Positions 16,544 through 30,587 of a DNA stretch of 64,000 nt are shown piece by piece. The notes under the pieces are model-generated. The model was not told where the DNA came from, did no database searches, and worked only from the letters and a program-made list of their open reading frames with translations. The DNA is from Pleomorphomonas oryzae DSM 16300 (GTDB lineage Bacteria; Pseudomonadota; Alphaproteobacteria; Rhizobiales; Pleomorphomonadaceae), in NCBI RefSeq assembly GCF_000422965.1, contig NZ_AUHB01000008.1:62001-126000 (forward strand), in the 5' to 3' direction. Numbering within the stretch: the stretch's first letter is position 1; each line of letters begins with the position of its first letter. The position numbers and the translations under genes were made by a program.

Positions 16544-18241
16544 TTGTCGTATTCCAATCTTTCAATCATGGCCAAGATTGTCAGCTTGCTGATGCTGCTT
16601 GGTCTCGGAGCGTTGCTCGGTGCTGGCTATGCTGGCTACAACATGATCAGGATCGACACCCAATATAGCGACCTCATCACCGGCCCGGTGGACGCCTCGG
16701 TCAGCATGGTGCGTGCCTCACGAAGGGTTTCCGAGATCAAGGCCAGCATGTACTGGAACGCCGCTGCCACGACGGATGAGGACAATGCCGCTGCCGCCAA
16801 GGCACGGGACGACGCGGTGACCGGCTTCGGCAAGTATCTCGACGAAGCGTCAAGCAACGCCCCCGCCGAGTTCAAGAGTGGTATCGAGGACTACCGTGGT
16901 TCCGTTCTGTCGGCGATCAGTGGAGTCTGTGGCGACGTCGCCAAAATGTCGATGTCCACCGATCCCGCGGAGAATGCCAAGGCGCTCAGCAAGCTCAATA
17001 CCGACTGCCGGCCACTTCTCGACACGATCCAGGACAAGGCCACCAAGCTCAACAACGCCATTCTGGCCGACATGAATGCGCGCAGTGACGCGAACACCGA
17101 TGAGTCCTGGTCGTCGGTGTGGACGACCCTGATCGTCATCGCCGCCATCATCGCCGCCGTGTCCGGCCTGGCAGTGTGGCTGGTGCGCAGTGGCGTGACG
17201 GCGCCTGTCGCCAAGCTCATCGAGGCCATGAAGTCGATGCAATCGGGTCACTACGACCTGACCATTCTGGGTCTCGACCGCAAGGATGAGGTCGGCGCCA
17301 TCGCTGGCGGCCTTGAATCCTTCCGTCTCAGCCTGATCGATGCCGAGGCCACCCGCAAGGCACAGGAGGCGACCAAGGCGGCCGAGGATGCGGCCATGCG
17401 CAAGCGGGCCACGCTGGCCGAGAGCTTCGTCGCGCGCATGGAGGCACTCGCCTCCAGCTTCGGCAAATCGTCGGGCGAAGTGGCCGATGCCGCAAAGAAC
17501 CTGTCCGCCACCGCCGAGGAGACGGCACGCCAGGCACAAGCCGTGGCCGGCGCCGCCGAAGAAGCTGCCACCAACGTGCAGACCGTCGCCGCCGGTGCCG
17601 AGGAACTGTCGGCCTCCATCCACGAAATCGCCAAGCAGGTGAGCCAGTCCTCATCTATCGCCCGCGATGCGGCCGTCGAGGCCGAAGCCAGTTCGCAGAA
17701 TGTCCAGACGCTGTCGCAAGCCGCTCAGCAAATCGGCGAGGTGGTTGTTCTGATCAACAACATCGCTGCCCAAACCAACCTTCTGGCCCTCAACGCCACC
17801 ATCGAAGCAGCCCGCGCCGGCGACGCAGGCAAGGGCTTCGCGGTGGTGGCCGCCGAGGTGAAGCAGTTGGCCGATCAGACCGCCAAGGCCACCGACCAGA
17901 TCGGCGGCAAGATCAATGAGATCCAAGCGGCCACCGGCAGCACCGTCGAGGCTATCTCACGCATTGTCAAAACGGTGACCAGCATTCAGGACTCATCGAC
18001 CGCCATCGCCAGCGCCGTCGAGGAACAAGGCGCGGCAACCAGCGAGATCGCCCGCAACACCCAGCTTGCGGCGAGCGGCACGACCGATGTTACCAACAAC
18101 ATCAGTGGCGTCGGCACCGCCGCCGAGATGACCGGCGCCGCCTCGACCCAGTTGATGACGCTCTCGAATCGGCTCAACGAACAGTCCAACTCGTTGCAGA
18201 AAGAAGTCGCCGACTTCATCACCAGCCTGCGCGCGGCGTGA
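16544..18241 (+). CDS. Methyl-accepting chemotaxis protein
   Basis: A 565-residue inner-membrane chemoreceptor. Membrane segment 1 (about 11-30) is followed by a short helical periplasmic domain with YWNAAAT and two cysteines (129, 155), then membrane segment 2 (about 190-212), HAMP (to about 265) and a long signalling coil. The kinase-control tip holds [35 protein letters not shown] follows. No CheR-binding pentapeptide ends the protein. It starts at TTG after AGGGGG. The paralog at 44274 has the same layout, the same TTG start and the same cysteines. The gap 16289-16543 upstream is AT-rich and holds no gene. Confidence 0.93.
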   Translation: MSYSNLSIMAKIVSLLMLLGLGALLGAGYAGYNMIRIDTQYSDLITGPVDASVSMVRASRRVSEIKASMYWNAAATTDEDNAAAAKARDDAVTGFGKYLDEASSNAPAEFKSGIEDYRGSVLSAISGVCGDVAKMSMSTDPAENAKALSKLNTDCRPLLDTIQDKATKLNNAILADMNARSDANTDESWSSVWTTLIVIAAIIAAVSGLAVWLVRSGVTAPVAKLIEAMKSMQSGHYDLTILGLDRKDEVGAIAGGLESFRLSLIDAEATRKAQEATKAAEDAAMRKRATLAESFVARMEALASSFGKSSGEVADAAKNLSATAEETARQAQAVAGAAEEAATNVQTVAAGAEELSASIHEIAKQVSQSSSIARDAAVEAEASSQNVQTLSQAAQQIGEVVVLINNIAAQTNLLALNATIEAARAGDAGKGFAVVAAEVKQLADQTAKATDQIGGKINEIQAATGSTVEAISRIVKTVTSIQDSSTAIASAVEEQGAATSEIARNTQLAASGTTDVTNNISGVGTAAEMTGAASTQLMTLSNRLNEQSNSLQKEVADFITSLRAA

Positions 18242-18287
18242 GGTCAGTGTAGCGCCCCAACAATGAGTCCCCTTCAGTCAAAACCAG

Positions 18288-18310
18288 CGGGCACCCACCT
18301 CGGGTGCCCG
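18288..18310 (+). terminator. Hairpin after the chemoreceptor gene
   Basis: CGGGCACCC and GGGTGCCCG pair perfectly around a 5-base loop, 47 bp after the stop codon. Only a T-mixed tail follows (TCGTCGTCTC), so termination strength is uncertain. Confidence 0.55.
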
Positions 18311-18522
18311 TCGTCGTCTCGAACGGAACCGATAACGATGGGCGCCATTTGGCGGACTGTGCCCGCAACAAAGGTTTGTGCCCCCACCCTTTCCCGCTGA
18401 AACACCACGTGCAACAGCGGGCATATTCCAGTTCGCGAGCGAGACGACGCAGCCTTTGGCACTGGCTGAAAAAATTCGCAATTGCGTGTCATGTGTCGCT
18501 GGACTGTGCGGGGGGCAAGTTC

Positions 18523-19758
18523 GTGGCGAACTTTCTGGACTTCATTCTGAAGCGCGTCTTCTCCAACATCGTCACGCGTGGCGATCTGACGGTGATCTCG
18601 CCAACAGGGACGCACCTGCGGTTTGGCGATGGCACCGATGATCCGGTTGTCGTGCGTCTTGCCGACTGGCGGGCGACGTTGGCCCTTCTCACCGATCCTG
18701 ATATGCGCCTCGGCGAGCTCTATATGGACGAGCGGCTGACGGTCGAGCGCGGGCAAATGGCGGACTTCCTGTCCATGTGTCTGCGCGAGGGGCAAAACAC
18801 CACCCACTCCGTCGCGACGCAACTCATCGATCGGCTTCGGGAGTTGCTGTTGCATGTGCGACTTCCAAACTGGGCCTCGCGTTCGCGTCGCAATGTCGCG
18901 CATCACTATGACTTAGACGGGCGGCTCTACGCTCTGTTCCTCGACGCGGATCGGCAATACTCCTGTGCCTATTTCGAAACGCCGGACAGTACGCTCGAAG
19001 AGGCCCAGCGGGCCAAGAAGCAGCATATTCTTGCAAAGCTGAACCTGCGGCCGGGCAATCGTGTTCTCGACATCGGCTGCGGCTGGGGAGGGCTTGGCGT
19101 GTCGCTCGCCGAGGCGGGGGCTGGAGCGGTCCTCGGGATCACGCTGTCGGAGGAACAGCTGGCCTTTGCGCGTGAACGCAGGACCGATGCGGCAGTTCCA
19201 CCGGTCTTCGCGCTTCGGGACTATCGGGCGGTCGAAGGGCGGTTCGACCGCATCGTTTCCGTCGGCATGTTCGAGCATGTCGGGCGCGCATCGTTCGGAA
19301 CCTATTTCCGGACCTGCAAACGCCTGCTCGAAGACGACGGCGTGATGCTCTTGCACACGATTGGCTGCGCGGCGGGAACAGGCTTCACCACGCCCTGGAT
19401 CAACAAATACATCTTTCCCGGCGGCTACATCCCGGCGCTTTCGGAAATCACGACGGCGATCGAAAACGCCGGACTACTCGTTTCCGACGTCGAGATACTG
19501 CATACCCATTACGCCCTGACGCTTCGCGAATGGCGGAAGCGCTTCTTGGCGCGCCGAAGCGAGGCGGCAGCGCTCTATGACGAGCGATTCTGCCGCATGT
19601 GGGAATTTTACCTGAGCTCGGCAGAGACGGCATTCCTTTGGGAGGACCTGGTTGTCTTCCAGATCCAGATCGTTCACCGGTCGCGCTCGGTCCCCATGAC
19701 ACGCAAATACATCTACGGCGCTCCCGGCGGCGTCATCAAAACGGCAGACCGCAATTGA
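18523..19758 (+). CDS. cfa: Cyclopropane-fatty-acyl-phospholipid synthase
   Basis: This 411-residue enzyme adds a methylene group from SAM to the double bond of phospholipid acyl chains at the membrane. Seen: HYDLDGRLYALFLDADRQYSCAYF, the SAM loop VLDIGCGWGGLGVSLAE, SVGMFEHVG with its conserved Glu/His, and the late FPGGYIPALSEI and THYALTLREWRKRF. These are the standard Cfa landmarks. GTG at 18523 after a GGGG stretch gives the usual family length of about 400. An upstream in-frame ATG at 18304 would add 73 residues with no family counterpart. Confidence 0.92.
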   Translation: MANFLDFILKRVFSNIVTRGDLTVISPTGTHLRFGDGTDDPVVVRLADWRATLALLTDPDMRLGELYMDERLTVERGQMADFLSMCLREGQNTTHSVATQLIDRLRELLLHVRLPNWASRSRRNVAHHYDLDGRLYALFLDADRQYSCAYFETPDSTLEEAQRAKKQHILAKLNLRPGNRVLDIGCGWGGLGVSLAEAGAGAVLGITLSEEQLAFARERRTDAAVPPVFALRDYRAVEGRFDRIVSVGMFEHVGRASFGTYFRTCKRLLEDDGVMLLHTIGCAAGTGFTTPWINKYIFPGGYIPALSEITTAIENAGLLVSDVEILHTHYALTLREWRKRFLARRSEAAALYDERFCRMWEFYLSSAETAFLWEDLVVFQIQIVHRSRSVPMTRKYIYGAPGGVIKTADRN

Positions 19759-20009
19759 TGAAACGGAACATTCGTCCGCTGATTTTGGCTCGGTCCCTTG
19801 CCGCCGCTACATTCACGCCAGGAACAAAAGCGGCGCGCCCCCTGCTCCTTGAACTCGTCCCGACCAGCGACGGCGAAGTGTTCCCCAAACTCACCGTCCA
19901 GAACGCCAGCGAGGCGGCCTCGGGAAGGAGGTCCGCCTCGCATTCGACGCCGGGGGGCGTTAGGCGCGGTTGGGAAGCGACCGCGCGTTCTCCGGCGGCG
20001 CGGGAGTAA
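19758..20009 (+). CDS. Small hypothetical protein overlapping the cfa stop
   Basis: An 83-residue frame starts in a TGATG overlap with the cfa stop codon, as coupled genes do. It begins MKRNIRPLILARSLAAATF and becomes Arg/Ser-rich with no recognisable domain. It could be a real small protein, a frame remnant, or chance. No family recognised. Confidence 0.3.
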   Translation: MKRNIRPLILARSLAAATFTPGTKAARPLLLELVPTSDGEVFPKLTVQNASEAASGRRSASHSTPGGVRRGWEATARSPAARE

Positions 20010-20309
20010 CACCACCGGAAACTGGGTAGAGGGGAACCAAGCAGCGCTCACCCCTCGAACTTTGAAATCCTCCGCCTCTTTTATCCTCTCGAAACGATTC
20101 ATTCACAAGGTGGAACTCAAGCCGGGAAAATGGTTCCCCCCGGCCCGTGGCTTTTTTGTCGTACTATTACGCAGCATGACCGCCAGAAAATTCGCTCCGG
20201 CGAGTCAGCTGGCACGGCTTTCGAGAACCGGAGCGCAGCGGACGTTGAGGTCCGTGAGCACTAGAAGCGCAGAACGTCGCGCCAGATGGCCGCAGGAGTA
20301 GAATTTCTC
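20010..20309. other. Gene-free stretch between cfa region and GH3 gene
   Basis: About 300 bp with no convincing gene on either strand. It contains C-run and T-run patches (CCCCCC at about 20140, TTTTTT at about 20153) and looks like worn sequence. I could not relate it to anything else in the window. Confidence 0.4.
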
Positions 20310-22682
<2,373 letters not shown>

Positions 22683-22734
22683 GATGAGCTCTTTGCGGCC
22701 GTGCGGCCGTCCTCAAGGAAGTCCGCGAAAAGGA

Positions 22735-23853
<1,119 letters not shown>

Positions 23854-23872
23854 GGAAAGTGTCTCCGAAGCC

Positions 23873-24712
23873 TCAGCCCTTGACGGAGCCGGCCATCATG
23901 CCCTTGACGATCTTCTCCTGCCCGAAGGCATAGGCGACGACGAGTGGCAGAGATGTGAGGGTAACGACGGCGAGGATCGCCGGAATGTTGGAGGTGTACT
24001 GGCCCTGGTAGTCCCAGATGGCGAGCGGCAGCGTGCGGGTGCTGGTCGAGGACGTCAGCACATAGGCGAAGATGAACTCGTTCCACAGCATGATCGCGTT
24101 GTAGATGGCGATCGTCGACAACCCCGGTCCCGACAACGGGAAGAAGATTTTGAAGAAGATGGTGAAGGGACCGCAGCCATCGAGCCGCGCCGCCTCCTCC
24201 AGCTCTTTGGGGATCTGCCGCATGAATTCGGTGAGGATGAACACCGAGATCGGCAGCGAGGTGGCCACATAGGGGCCGATCAGCGCGAACGGGCTATCGT
24301 AGAGCCCGATCTCCCGCGTCATCAGGTAGATCGGCACCAGCGTGATGTGGATCGGCACGATCATGCCGGCGACGATCAGCCCGAACAGCGCCTCGTTGAA
24401 GCGGAAGCGGATGCGGGCGAAGGCATAGGCGGCCATGGCCGAGATCAGCACGATCAGGACGACCGAGATCGCCACCACCATCACCGAATTCTTGAGATAG
24501 GTGAGGAAGGGACCGGAGAGCACGTCGGCGTAGTTGACGAAGTTGAGGCTCTCGGGCAGCGCCCAGACGGAGCTCGAATAGGACTCTTCCTGCGTCTTGA
24601 AGGTGGTCATCACCATGAACAGGAAGGGCACGGTGGTGACGGCCAGCCAGAACAGGCCGAGGACGGGGACTGCGATGCGGCCGGCAACGCGCGTGGCGGG
24701 GGACGATGCCAT
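23873..24712 (-). CDS. Sugar ABC transporter permease (MalG type)
   Basis: A 279-residue inner-membrane permease with six segments. The conserved EAA loop reads [32 protein letters not shown]. The end [19 protein letters not shown] is typical of MalG-like CUT1 permeases. It begins one base after the stop of the first permease gene (24714), so the two are surely co-transcribed. Confidence 0.95.
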   Translation of the reverse strand: MASSPATRVAGRIAVPVLGLFWLAVTTVPFLFMVMTTFKTQEESYSSSVWALPESLNFVNYADVLSGPFLTYLKNSVMVVAISVVLIVLISAMAAYAFARIRFRFNEALFGLIVAGMIVPIHITLVPIYLMTREIGLYDSPFALIGPYVATSLPISVFILTEFMRQIPKELEEAARLDGCGPFTIFFKIFFPLSGPGLSTIAIYNAIMLWNEFIFAYVLTSSTSTRTLPLAIWDYQGQYTSNIPAILAVVTLTSLPLVVAYAFGQEKIVKGMMAGSVKG

Positions 24713-24713
24713 G

Positions 24714-25640
24714 TCAGACCTCCGTCTCGTAGCGCTTGGAGAAGCGCAGCAGCACCGACGCGATCAGGATGACCACGATGAACATGCCGGAGGCCACCGT
24801 GCTGCCGTAGCCGAGCTGGAACGAGGAAAAGACGTTGCGATACATGTAGGTGGCCATCAGCTCCGACGAGCCCTCCGGCCCGCCGCCGGTCATCACGTAG
24901 ATAAGGTCGAAGTAACGCAGCGCACCGATGACGCTGAGCACCGCCGCGGTGCGGATGGTGCCCTTGAGGTGCGGCAGCTTCATCTTCCAGAAGATGGTCG
25001 CCTCCGACGCACCGTCGAGTTTGGCGGCTTCCGAGATCTCGGCCGGGAAGGAGGCGAGACCGGCCATGAACAGCACCATGTAGAAGGGGATGTACTGCCA
25101 GCAGATGACGGCGATCACTGCGCCGAGCGCAAAGCGCGTGTCGCCGAGCCAGTCCTGGGCGAGATAGCCGAGGCCGACGTAATCGAGCAGCGCGTTGAGG
25201 GGGCCGAAGTTGACGTCGTAGAAGTATTTAAAGAGCACGCCGAGGGCGACCGACGACATCAGAAGCGGCAGGAAGTAGAGGATCTTGAGGATGCGCGAGC
25301 CCTTGCCGGCGTTGTCGAGCACCACCGCCAGGATCACCGCGATCGGCATCTGGATCAGCACCGAGAAGACGGCGAGCAGTATGTTATTCCAGGCCGCTTC
25401 CCAAAACAGCGTGTCCGACAGGAGCTTCTTCCAGTTGTCGAGCCCGACGAACTGGGCATTGGAACCGAGCCCGTTCCAGTCGAGTAGCGACAGGCGGAAG
25501 CTGTCGACCAGTGGATAGAGAAGATAGACGGCCAGCATCAGAATGGCCGGAGCCAGGAAGACGACGGGCGCCAGTTTTCTGAGAGACAAAGCCGCTCCTC
25601 CCGCTCCACCGTCGGCGGAACGCGTCGATATGTCGGTCAC
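24714..25640 (-). CDS. Sugar ABC transporter permease (MalF type)
   Basis: A 308-residue inner-membrane permease. It starts with a Gly/Ala-rich tail, then [35 protein letters not shown], the typical MalF-like opening. The EAA loop is [29 protein letters not shown]. It ends [10 protein letters not shown]. Second gene of the operon, 72 bp after the binding protein gene. Confidence 0.95.
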   Translation of the reverse strand: MTDISTRSADGGAGGAALSLRKLAPVVFLAPAILMLAVYLLYPLVDSFRLSLLDWNGLGSNAQFVGLDNWKKLLSDTLFWEAAWNNILLAVFSVLIQMPIAVILAVVLDNAGKGSRILKILYFLPLLMSSVALGVLFKYFYDVNFGPLNALLDYVGLGYLAQDWLGDTRFALGAVIAVICWQYIPFYMVLFMAGLASFPAEISEAAKLDGASEATIFWKMKLPHLKGTIRTAAVLSVIGALRYFDLIYVMTGGGPEGSSELMATYMYRNVFSSFQLGYGSTVASGMFIVVILIASVLLRFSKRYETEV

Positions 25641-25712
25641 GGGGAAAATCCTCCCATCCTCAGCTCGAATGCCCCGCCGGCGAACGTCGGCGGGGCTTGT
25701 CGTGGGAGGAGG

Positions 25713-26993
25713 TTACTTCAGCTCCGCCTTGGCGGCAGCCTCGAACTCGGTGGCCACCTGTTCCGGCGTCTTGGAGAGGCCGAACAGCGCCTGCGAGGTA
25801 TCCTTATGCAGCTCGCCCAGCTTCGGCGTCAGCTCCTGGTCCCACCAGAGCTGCACGCTCGGCGCCTTGGCGACCAGCGAGTAGACTTCGGTGAGGAAGG
25901 GGTTGTCCGTCTTGATGGCCTTGAGCGGCATGATGCGGTTGTCGGCGAGGCGGCCGGCAGCGGCCGTGTCGTCGGTCAGCGTCTTCAGGAGTTCGACGGC
26001 CTTGTCCGGCTCCAGGCAGGCCTTGGACACGGAGATGTAGTTGTCGCCGAGCGTGCCGAGCAGCGCGTTCGGATCACCCTTGCCGCCAGGCACCGACGGG
26101 AACTGGAAGAAGCCGAGCTTCTTGGCAAAATCCGGGTTCTCGTTGCCGATGGTCGAGGCTTCCCAGGTGCCCATCAGCTCCATGGCTGCCTTTTCCGTGT
26201 AGAGCAGGCGGCGCGAACCGCCGACGTCATAGTCGAGGCCGTTGTAGCCCTTCTGGAAGGCACCGGCCTTGACCAGCTCCTGCAGGCGCTTGCCGGCTTC
26301 CACGAACACCGGATCGGCGAACGAGCCGCCGTTCTTGCGCTGGGCGGCATTGGCAAAGGCCTCGGGACCGCCGATACGGTCGACGAGGTAGCCGTAGAAC
26401 ATCGAGCCCGTCCACTTGTTCTTGTTGGCGAGCGCGAAGGGGGCGATGCCGTTCTTCTTGAACACCTCGATGACGTTCAGGAGCTCGTCCCAGGTCTTCG
26501 GCGGCGTCACCTTGTACTTGGCGAACAGGTCCTTGTTGTAGAACACCACGGCGATGGCGGTATTCTCGGCAGGCAGGGCGTAGATCTTGCCGTCGATGGT
26601 GGAGGCGCCGAAGCTCGCCGGCAGGAAGCGATCCTTGAAGGCCGGGTCTTTGTCGAGATACGGGGTGAGGTCGACCACCTGATCGGCCTTCACATACTCG
26701 CGGAGCGGACCGCCGCCCCAGGAGCTGAACACACAGGGCGGCTCGTTGGCGCCGAAGGCGATCTTGATCTTGGTCTTGTAGGCATCATTGAGGATATGGG
26801 TATCCTCGACCTTGTAGCCGGGGTTCGCTTTCTCGAAACGATCAGCCGCGTCGCGGATGACCTTGACGGCGCCGGCCGTCGTCTGAAGATCCCACTCGGT
26901 GATGGTCTTGTCGGCCGCATGCGCCGCAAACGGCACGGCAGCGACCATGGCGACGCCACAGGCAAGCGCCGAAAGTTTGGAAACGAAATTCAT
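25713..26993 (-). CDS. Sugar-binding periplasmic protein of the ABC transporter
   Basis: A 426-residue family 1 extracellular solute-binding protein. The signal peptide is [20 protein letters not shown] then PFAAHA. Mature landmarks are [17 protein letters not shown] and [28 protein letters not shown], the latter typical of CUT1 oligosaccharide binders. The ATG at 26993 follows GGAGGAGAAGG, the strongest ribosome site in the operon. First gene of the operon; a LacI operator lies about 110 bp upstream. The ligand is probably a beta-linked oligosaccharide, judged only from the GH3 partner. Confidence 0.95.
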   Translation of the reverse strand: MNFVSKLSALACGVAMVAAVPFAAHAADKTITEWDLQTTAGAVKVIRDAADRFEKANPGYKVEDTHILNDAYKTKIKIAFGANEPPCVFSSWGGGPLREYVKADQVVDLTPYLDKDPAFKDRFLPASFGASTIDGKIYALPAENTAIAVVFYNKDLFAKYKVTPPKTWDELLNVIEVFKKNGIAPFALANKNKWTGSMFYGYLVDRIGGPEAFANAAQRKNGGSFADPVFVEAGKRLQELVKAGAFQKGYNGLDYDVGGSRRLLYTEKAAMELMGTWEASTIGNENPDFAKKLGFFQFPSVPGGKGDPNALLGTLGDNYISVSKACLEPDKAVELLKTLTDDTAAAGRLADNRIMPLKAIKTDNPFLTEVYSLVAKAPSVQLWWDQELTPKLGELHKDTSQALFGLSKTPEQVATEFEAAAKAELK

Positions 26994-27026
26994 AGACACC
27001 TTCTCCTCCCAAGGATCACGTTGAGC

Positions 27027-27085
27027 CAGATGGTCGCATCGGATCCCCCGAAAACCGGAATCCACTTTTCAGCCGATGCTCTCAA
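27027..27085 (-). repeat. Mosaic palindromic repeat, copy 4 (single module)
   Basis: On the minus strand GAGCATCGGCTGAAAAGTGG, a TCCGGTTTTC core and CGATGC reproduce the AAAGTGG/CCGGTTTT hairpin of the other copies. It lies in the 5' untranslated region of the sugar-binding protein gene, between operator and start. Confidence 0.7.
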
Positions 27086-27097
27086 CGGGTGACAGCC

Positions 27098-27128
27098 GAA
27101 CGTTAGCGCTAACGTTCTGACGCGTCAA
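27098..27128 (-). promoter_or_regulatory. Sugar operon promoter with LacI operator
   Basis: GAACGTTAGCGCTAACGTTC (27098-27117) is a perfect 20 bp palindrome with the central CG-containing core of LacI/GalR sites. It overlaps a minus-strand promoter: -35 TTGACG (27128-27123), 17 bp spacer, -10 TAACGT (27105-27100). The half-site AACGTTAGC recurs at 27332-27340 inside the start of the lacI-type gene. Confidence 0.8.
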
Positions 27129-27311
27129 CTCTACCAGTTGGGCGTTGACTGGGGGCCTGGGGAAGATCTTGCTAGGGCTGTGCATCGTGTCGCGTACCAC
27201 CTGTAGCCGGCGGTTTTCCGCGTCTTTTCAAGGGGTGGAAGCCATCGACGCTGTTGACAGCCCGCGGGGCATCGGACAAACAGTTTGTAGCCCCGGAAAC
27301 CATTCGACCAA

Positions 27312-28364
27312 ATGATGAAGCGACAATACCCAACGTTAGCCGAGGTCGCCAAGGTCGCCGGTGTCTCCCTGATGACGGCTTCGCGGGCGATCAACAACCG
27401 CCCCGGCGTCTCGCCCGAAAAGCGCGAGGACATCCTGCGCATCGCCGACGAGATGGGTTACGTCGCCAACCGCGCCGCCCAGAAGCTGACGGGTGCCCGC
27501 ACGCGCATCATCGGCGTGGTGGCCGAACTGCATACGCCCTTCACCTCCGACCTGTTGCTCGGCATGGGCGCGGTGGCGCGCGCCGCCGATTACGAGATGC
27601 TGGTCTACTCACTGCCGGTCTGCGACCGCCGGCCGCCGCACTCCATCATCGACATGCTCAGGCAGATCGCCGACGGCGTCATCGTCATCCTGCCCTACGA
27701 GTCCGACTATCTGGAATCGATGACCACCGCCCACATTCCCGTGGTGACCATCGAACAGGGCGTCGAGTCGGCCTTCCCGTCGGTCACCGCCGACAACTAC
27801 CAGGGCGGTTGTGCGGCGCTCAGGCACCTGATCGAACTCGGCCACCGCCGCATCGCCTTCATCTCCGGCAACGACCGCCTGACCTCGGCGCGCGACCGCC
27901 GCCGCGCCTACCGCGACGTTCTCGCCCAGGCCCGCCTGCCCTACGATCCGAACCTCGAAGTCGATGGCGACTTCCTGCGCAAGAGCGGCTTCGAGGCGGC
28001 GCAGAAGCTGCTCGCCCTCTCCGACCGGCCCACCGCCATCTTCGCCGCCAACGACGCCTCCGCCTACGGCGCCATCGCCGCGATCCGCGAGGCCGGCCTG
28101 CGGGTGCCCGACGACATCTCCGTCATCGGCTTCGACGACATCCCCATCGCCTCGCAGCTCCACCCCCAGCTCACCACCATCCGCCAGCCGCTGCAGCAGA
28201 TGGCCCGCGCCTCGGTAAACCTCCTCCTCGCCCTCATCGCCGGCCTCGACGCCCCGTCGGAACAGATCGTGCTACCGACGCAGCTGATCGTGCGCGAGTC
28301 GACGACGATGCTGAAGGCCAGGAAGCGGAAGGAAGAGGGGGAGAAGGTGAGCGTGGCGAGGTAG
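27312..28364 (+). CDS. LacI family repressor of the sugar operon
   Basis: A 350-residue regulator. The N-terminal helix-turn-helix and hinge read TLAEVAKVAGVSLMTASRAINNRPGVSP through YVANRAAQKLTGARTRIIGVV. The periplasmic-binding-like effector domain follows (GHRRIAFISGN, TAIFAANDASAYGAIAAIREAGLRVPDDISVIGFDDI). Divergent from the sugar ABC/GH3 operon, with a perfect operator between them. The natural model is repression relieved by an imported or processed sugar. A duplicate ATG starts the gene, and a half-operator lies about 20 bp into the coding region. Confidence 0.95.
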   Translation: MMKRQYPTLAEVAKVAGVSLMTASRAINNRPGVSPEKREDILRIADEMGYVANRAAQKLTGARTRIIGVVAELHTPFTSDLLLGMGAVARAADYEMLVYSLPVCDRRPPHSIIDMLRQIADGVIVILPYESDYLESMTTAHIPVVTIEQGVESAFPSVTADNYQGGCAALRHLIELGHRRIAFISGNDRLTSARDRRRAYRDVLAQARLPYDPNLEVDGDFLRKSGFEAAQKLLALSDRPTAIFAANDASAYGAIAAIREAGLRVPDDISVIGFDDIPIASQLHPQLTTIRQPLQQMARASVNLLLALIAGLDAPSEQIVLPTQLIVRESTTMLKARKRKEEGEKVSVAR

Positions 28365-28490
28365 GGTCGATTCATGGCCGGCTGGATCTTGCCACCCACT
28401 CCAGCGCTTCCGGGCCAGCGGCAACGCGTTGCGGAGCCGCGTTAGCGAAATTCCGAAACGCGCCAGAGGCGCCGGCGTTATTCCGCTGGG

Positions 28491-29447
28491 TTATCTTGCA
28501 AATTCATCCAAAGCCTCACGCATCTCCCTGAAGGAAAGCGGGCCGCCGTGCCCTTCGGATTCCACGATCACCAGCCGACTGGCCGGCCAACGATCATGAA
28601 GCATCCATGGCGTTATAGCTGGCCCGCTGATGTCGCGGCGGCCATGGATCAGAACGGCCGGGATATGGGCTATCGACGACAGGCGGTTCGATATCTCCTT
28701 ACCGTCTCGGAGAAATCCATCGTTGGCCCAATAGTGGGTCACGAGGGTCGCAAAGATCAATCCTCGCTCTTCATCAAACCGTTGGTCAGTCGGTACCCAG
28801 TTCGGATCGAGGGAAATGTGGGTCATTTCCCAGTCGTTCCAGGCACGAGCCACCCGCGGTCTGTCCTCGATATCGGAGGTCGCTAACCGGCGTGCATAAG
28901 CTTCGACAACGCGTTCTCCGGGGAGTCGGCCAGAGGCGCGCTCGAACCGCTGCCATGCCTCGGGGAATATCCGCCCGACGCCCTCGGTGATCCAATCTAC
29001 CTCGGCGCGGCTGGTGGTCGTGACCGCCACGAGCACCAGCTCTGAAACCTTGTCCGCATGCTCCTGGGCGTAGGCGAGCGCCAGCGTCGCTCCCCAAGAT
29101 ACACCGGATACCAGCCAACTCCCGATGCCGAGATGCGTCCTGACCGCCTCGATATCCTCGATCAGCGCTTGCGTCGTGTTGGCGGCGAGATCCTTGATGG
29201 CCTCGGTGGCAAGTGGGCGACTTCGTCCGCATCCCCGTTGGTCGATCCCGACGATGCGGTACCTCCGTGGATCGAAGCGCTGCCGGTAACTGCCGGAGCC
29301 AAGGCCGCTTCCCGGACCGCCGTGCAGGTACAGCGCCGGCTTGCCATTGGGATTTCCCGACACCTCCCAATAGATCCTTTGTCCATTGGCGACTTGAAGC
29401 AGCCCGGACTGAAAGGGGGCGATCGGAGGATAGAGGTCTGCGCTCAT
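28491..29447 (-). CDS. pip: Proline iminopeptidase
   Basis: A 318-residue alpha/beta hydrolase that removes N-terminal proline from peptides, in the cytoplasm. Seen: the oxyanion-hole LYLHGGPGSG, DQRGCGRSRPLA, the nucleophile elbow VSGVSWGATLALAYAQ, and late VLIHGRRDISGP with ESEGHGG providing the Asp/His pair. These match the S33 family. The start at 29447 has GGAG upstream and gives the usual length. It is a single gene with no operon partner. Confidence 0.9.
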   Translation of the reverse strand: MSADLYPPIAPFQSGLLQVANGQRIYWEVSGNPNGKPALYLHGGPGSGLGSGSYRQRFDPRRYRIVGIDQRGCGRSRPLATEAIKDLAANTTQALIEDIEAVRTHLGIGSWLVSGVSWGATLALAYAQEHADKVSELVLVAVTTTSRAEVDWITEGVGRIFPEAWQRFERASGRLPGERVVEAYARRLATSDIEDRPRVARAWNDWEMTHISLDPNWVPTDQRFDEERGLIFATLVTHYWANDGFLRDGKEISNRLSSIAHIPAVLIHGRRDISGPAITPWMLHDRWPASRLVIVESEGHGGPLSFREMREALDEFAR

Positions 29448-29733
29448 GGACGAACTCCGGGCAGCATGGGAGCCGCCATCAATCTGGCTGACATTGGACC
29501 CTATTGTCCTCCCCTCCGCGCTTGACTTTGCCCTCGGTCTCGCTGAAAAACTGAACATGGTCGAACAGGACACCCACATTGTCTCCCGGTTGGCCGGCAT
29601 CTCCATGGCGGGGTGCCGGGCTGTCGACCACGCAAGCTGAAACCAGCGGATCGCCAACCCTGGCCTCGCCCTCACGGACGAGGTTTTTGGCGTTGGACGT
29701 GTGCCTCGTCCCACCTTTTATAAGGAGATGAAC

Positions 29734-30468
29734 ATGGCACAGAACATCTACGACAACCCGGAGTTCTTTTCCGGCTACACCCAGTATCCCCGGCAGGTCA
29801 TCGGCCTCGACGGCGCCACCGAATGGCCTGCCGTGCGCGCCATGCTGCCGCCGCTTGCCGGCAAGCGGGTCGCCGATCTCGGCTGCGGCTTCGGCTGGGC
29901 CTCGCGCTGGATGCGCGCTCAGGGCGCGGTCTCGGTGCTCAGCTTCGACCTGTCGGAGAAGATGATCGCCCGGGCCCGCCAGGATACCGCCGATCCGGCC
30001 ATCGAGTATCGCATCGCTGATCTCGAAACGCTGGAGCTGCCCAAGGCAAGCTTCGACCTAGTCTACAGTTCGCTGGCCTTCCACTACGTCAGGGATTTGC
30101 GGCGCCTGGTGCGCACCATCCATGACGGCCTGGCGGCGGGCGGCAACCTGGTGTTCACCACCGAACACCCGATCTACATGGCACCAGCGCATCCGCGCTG
30201 GATGACCGACGAGGACGGCCGCAGGACCTGGCCCGTCAACAGCTATTCGATCGAGGGTGAGCGCCGCACCGAGTGGTTCGTGAAGGATGTGCTCAAGTAC
30301 CACCGGACCATGGCCACCACCCTCAACACCCTGATCGAAGAGGGCTTTACCCTCCGCCGGGTCGAGGAGTTCGGTCCGACGGTCGAACAGGTCAAGGCGT
30401 CGCCGGATTTGTCCGAGGAGGAACTCGAGAGACCGATGATGCTGCTGATCTCGGTCCACAAGGCATAG
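29734..30468 (+). CDS. Class I SAM-dependent methyltransferase
   Basis: A 244-residue cytoplasmic methyltransferase. The SAM loop is VADLGCGFGWASRWM, followed by SFDLSEKMIARAR and the UbiE/COQ5-like DLVYSSLAFHYVRDLRRLVRTIHDGL. It starts MAQNIYDNPEFFSGYTQYPRQ. The ATG at 29734 follows AAGGAG by six bases; an earlier ATG at 29728 is inside that ribosome site. The substrate is unknown. No obvious partner gene. The upstream gap (29448-29733) holds nothing I recognise. Confidence 0.9.
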   Translation: MAQNIYDNPEFFSGYTQYPRQVIGLDGATEWPAVRAMLPPLAGKRVADLGCGFGWASRWMRAQGAVSVLSFDLSEKMIARARQDTADPAIEYRIADLETLELPKASFDLVYSSLAFHYVRDLRRLVRTIHDGLAAGGNLVFTTEHPIYMAPAHPRWMTDEDGRRTWPVNSYSIEGERRTEWFVKDVLKYHRTMATTLNTLIEEGFTLRRVEEFGPTVEQVKASPDLSEEELERPMMLLISVHKA

Positions 30469-30587
30469 CCGCGCAACAGGGAGCCGCCTGCCACCAAAGG
30501 TCGGGCGGCTCCCGATTGTCCTTCCCTTTTCCAATCCCCACCTGATGCCCCAGCGGGATCGTCCCGCCCTACCCCAAGGGGTCCATC

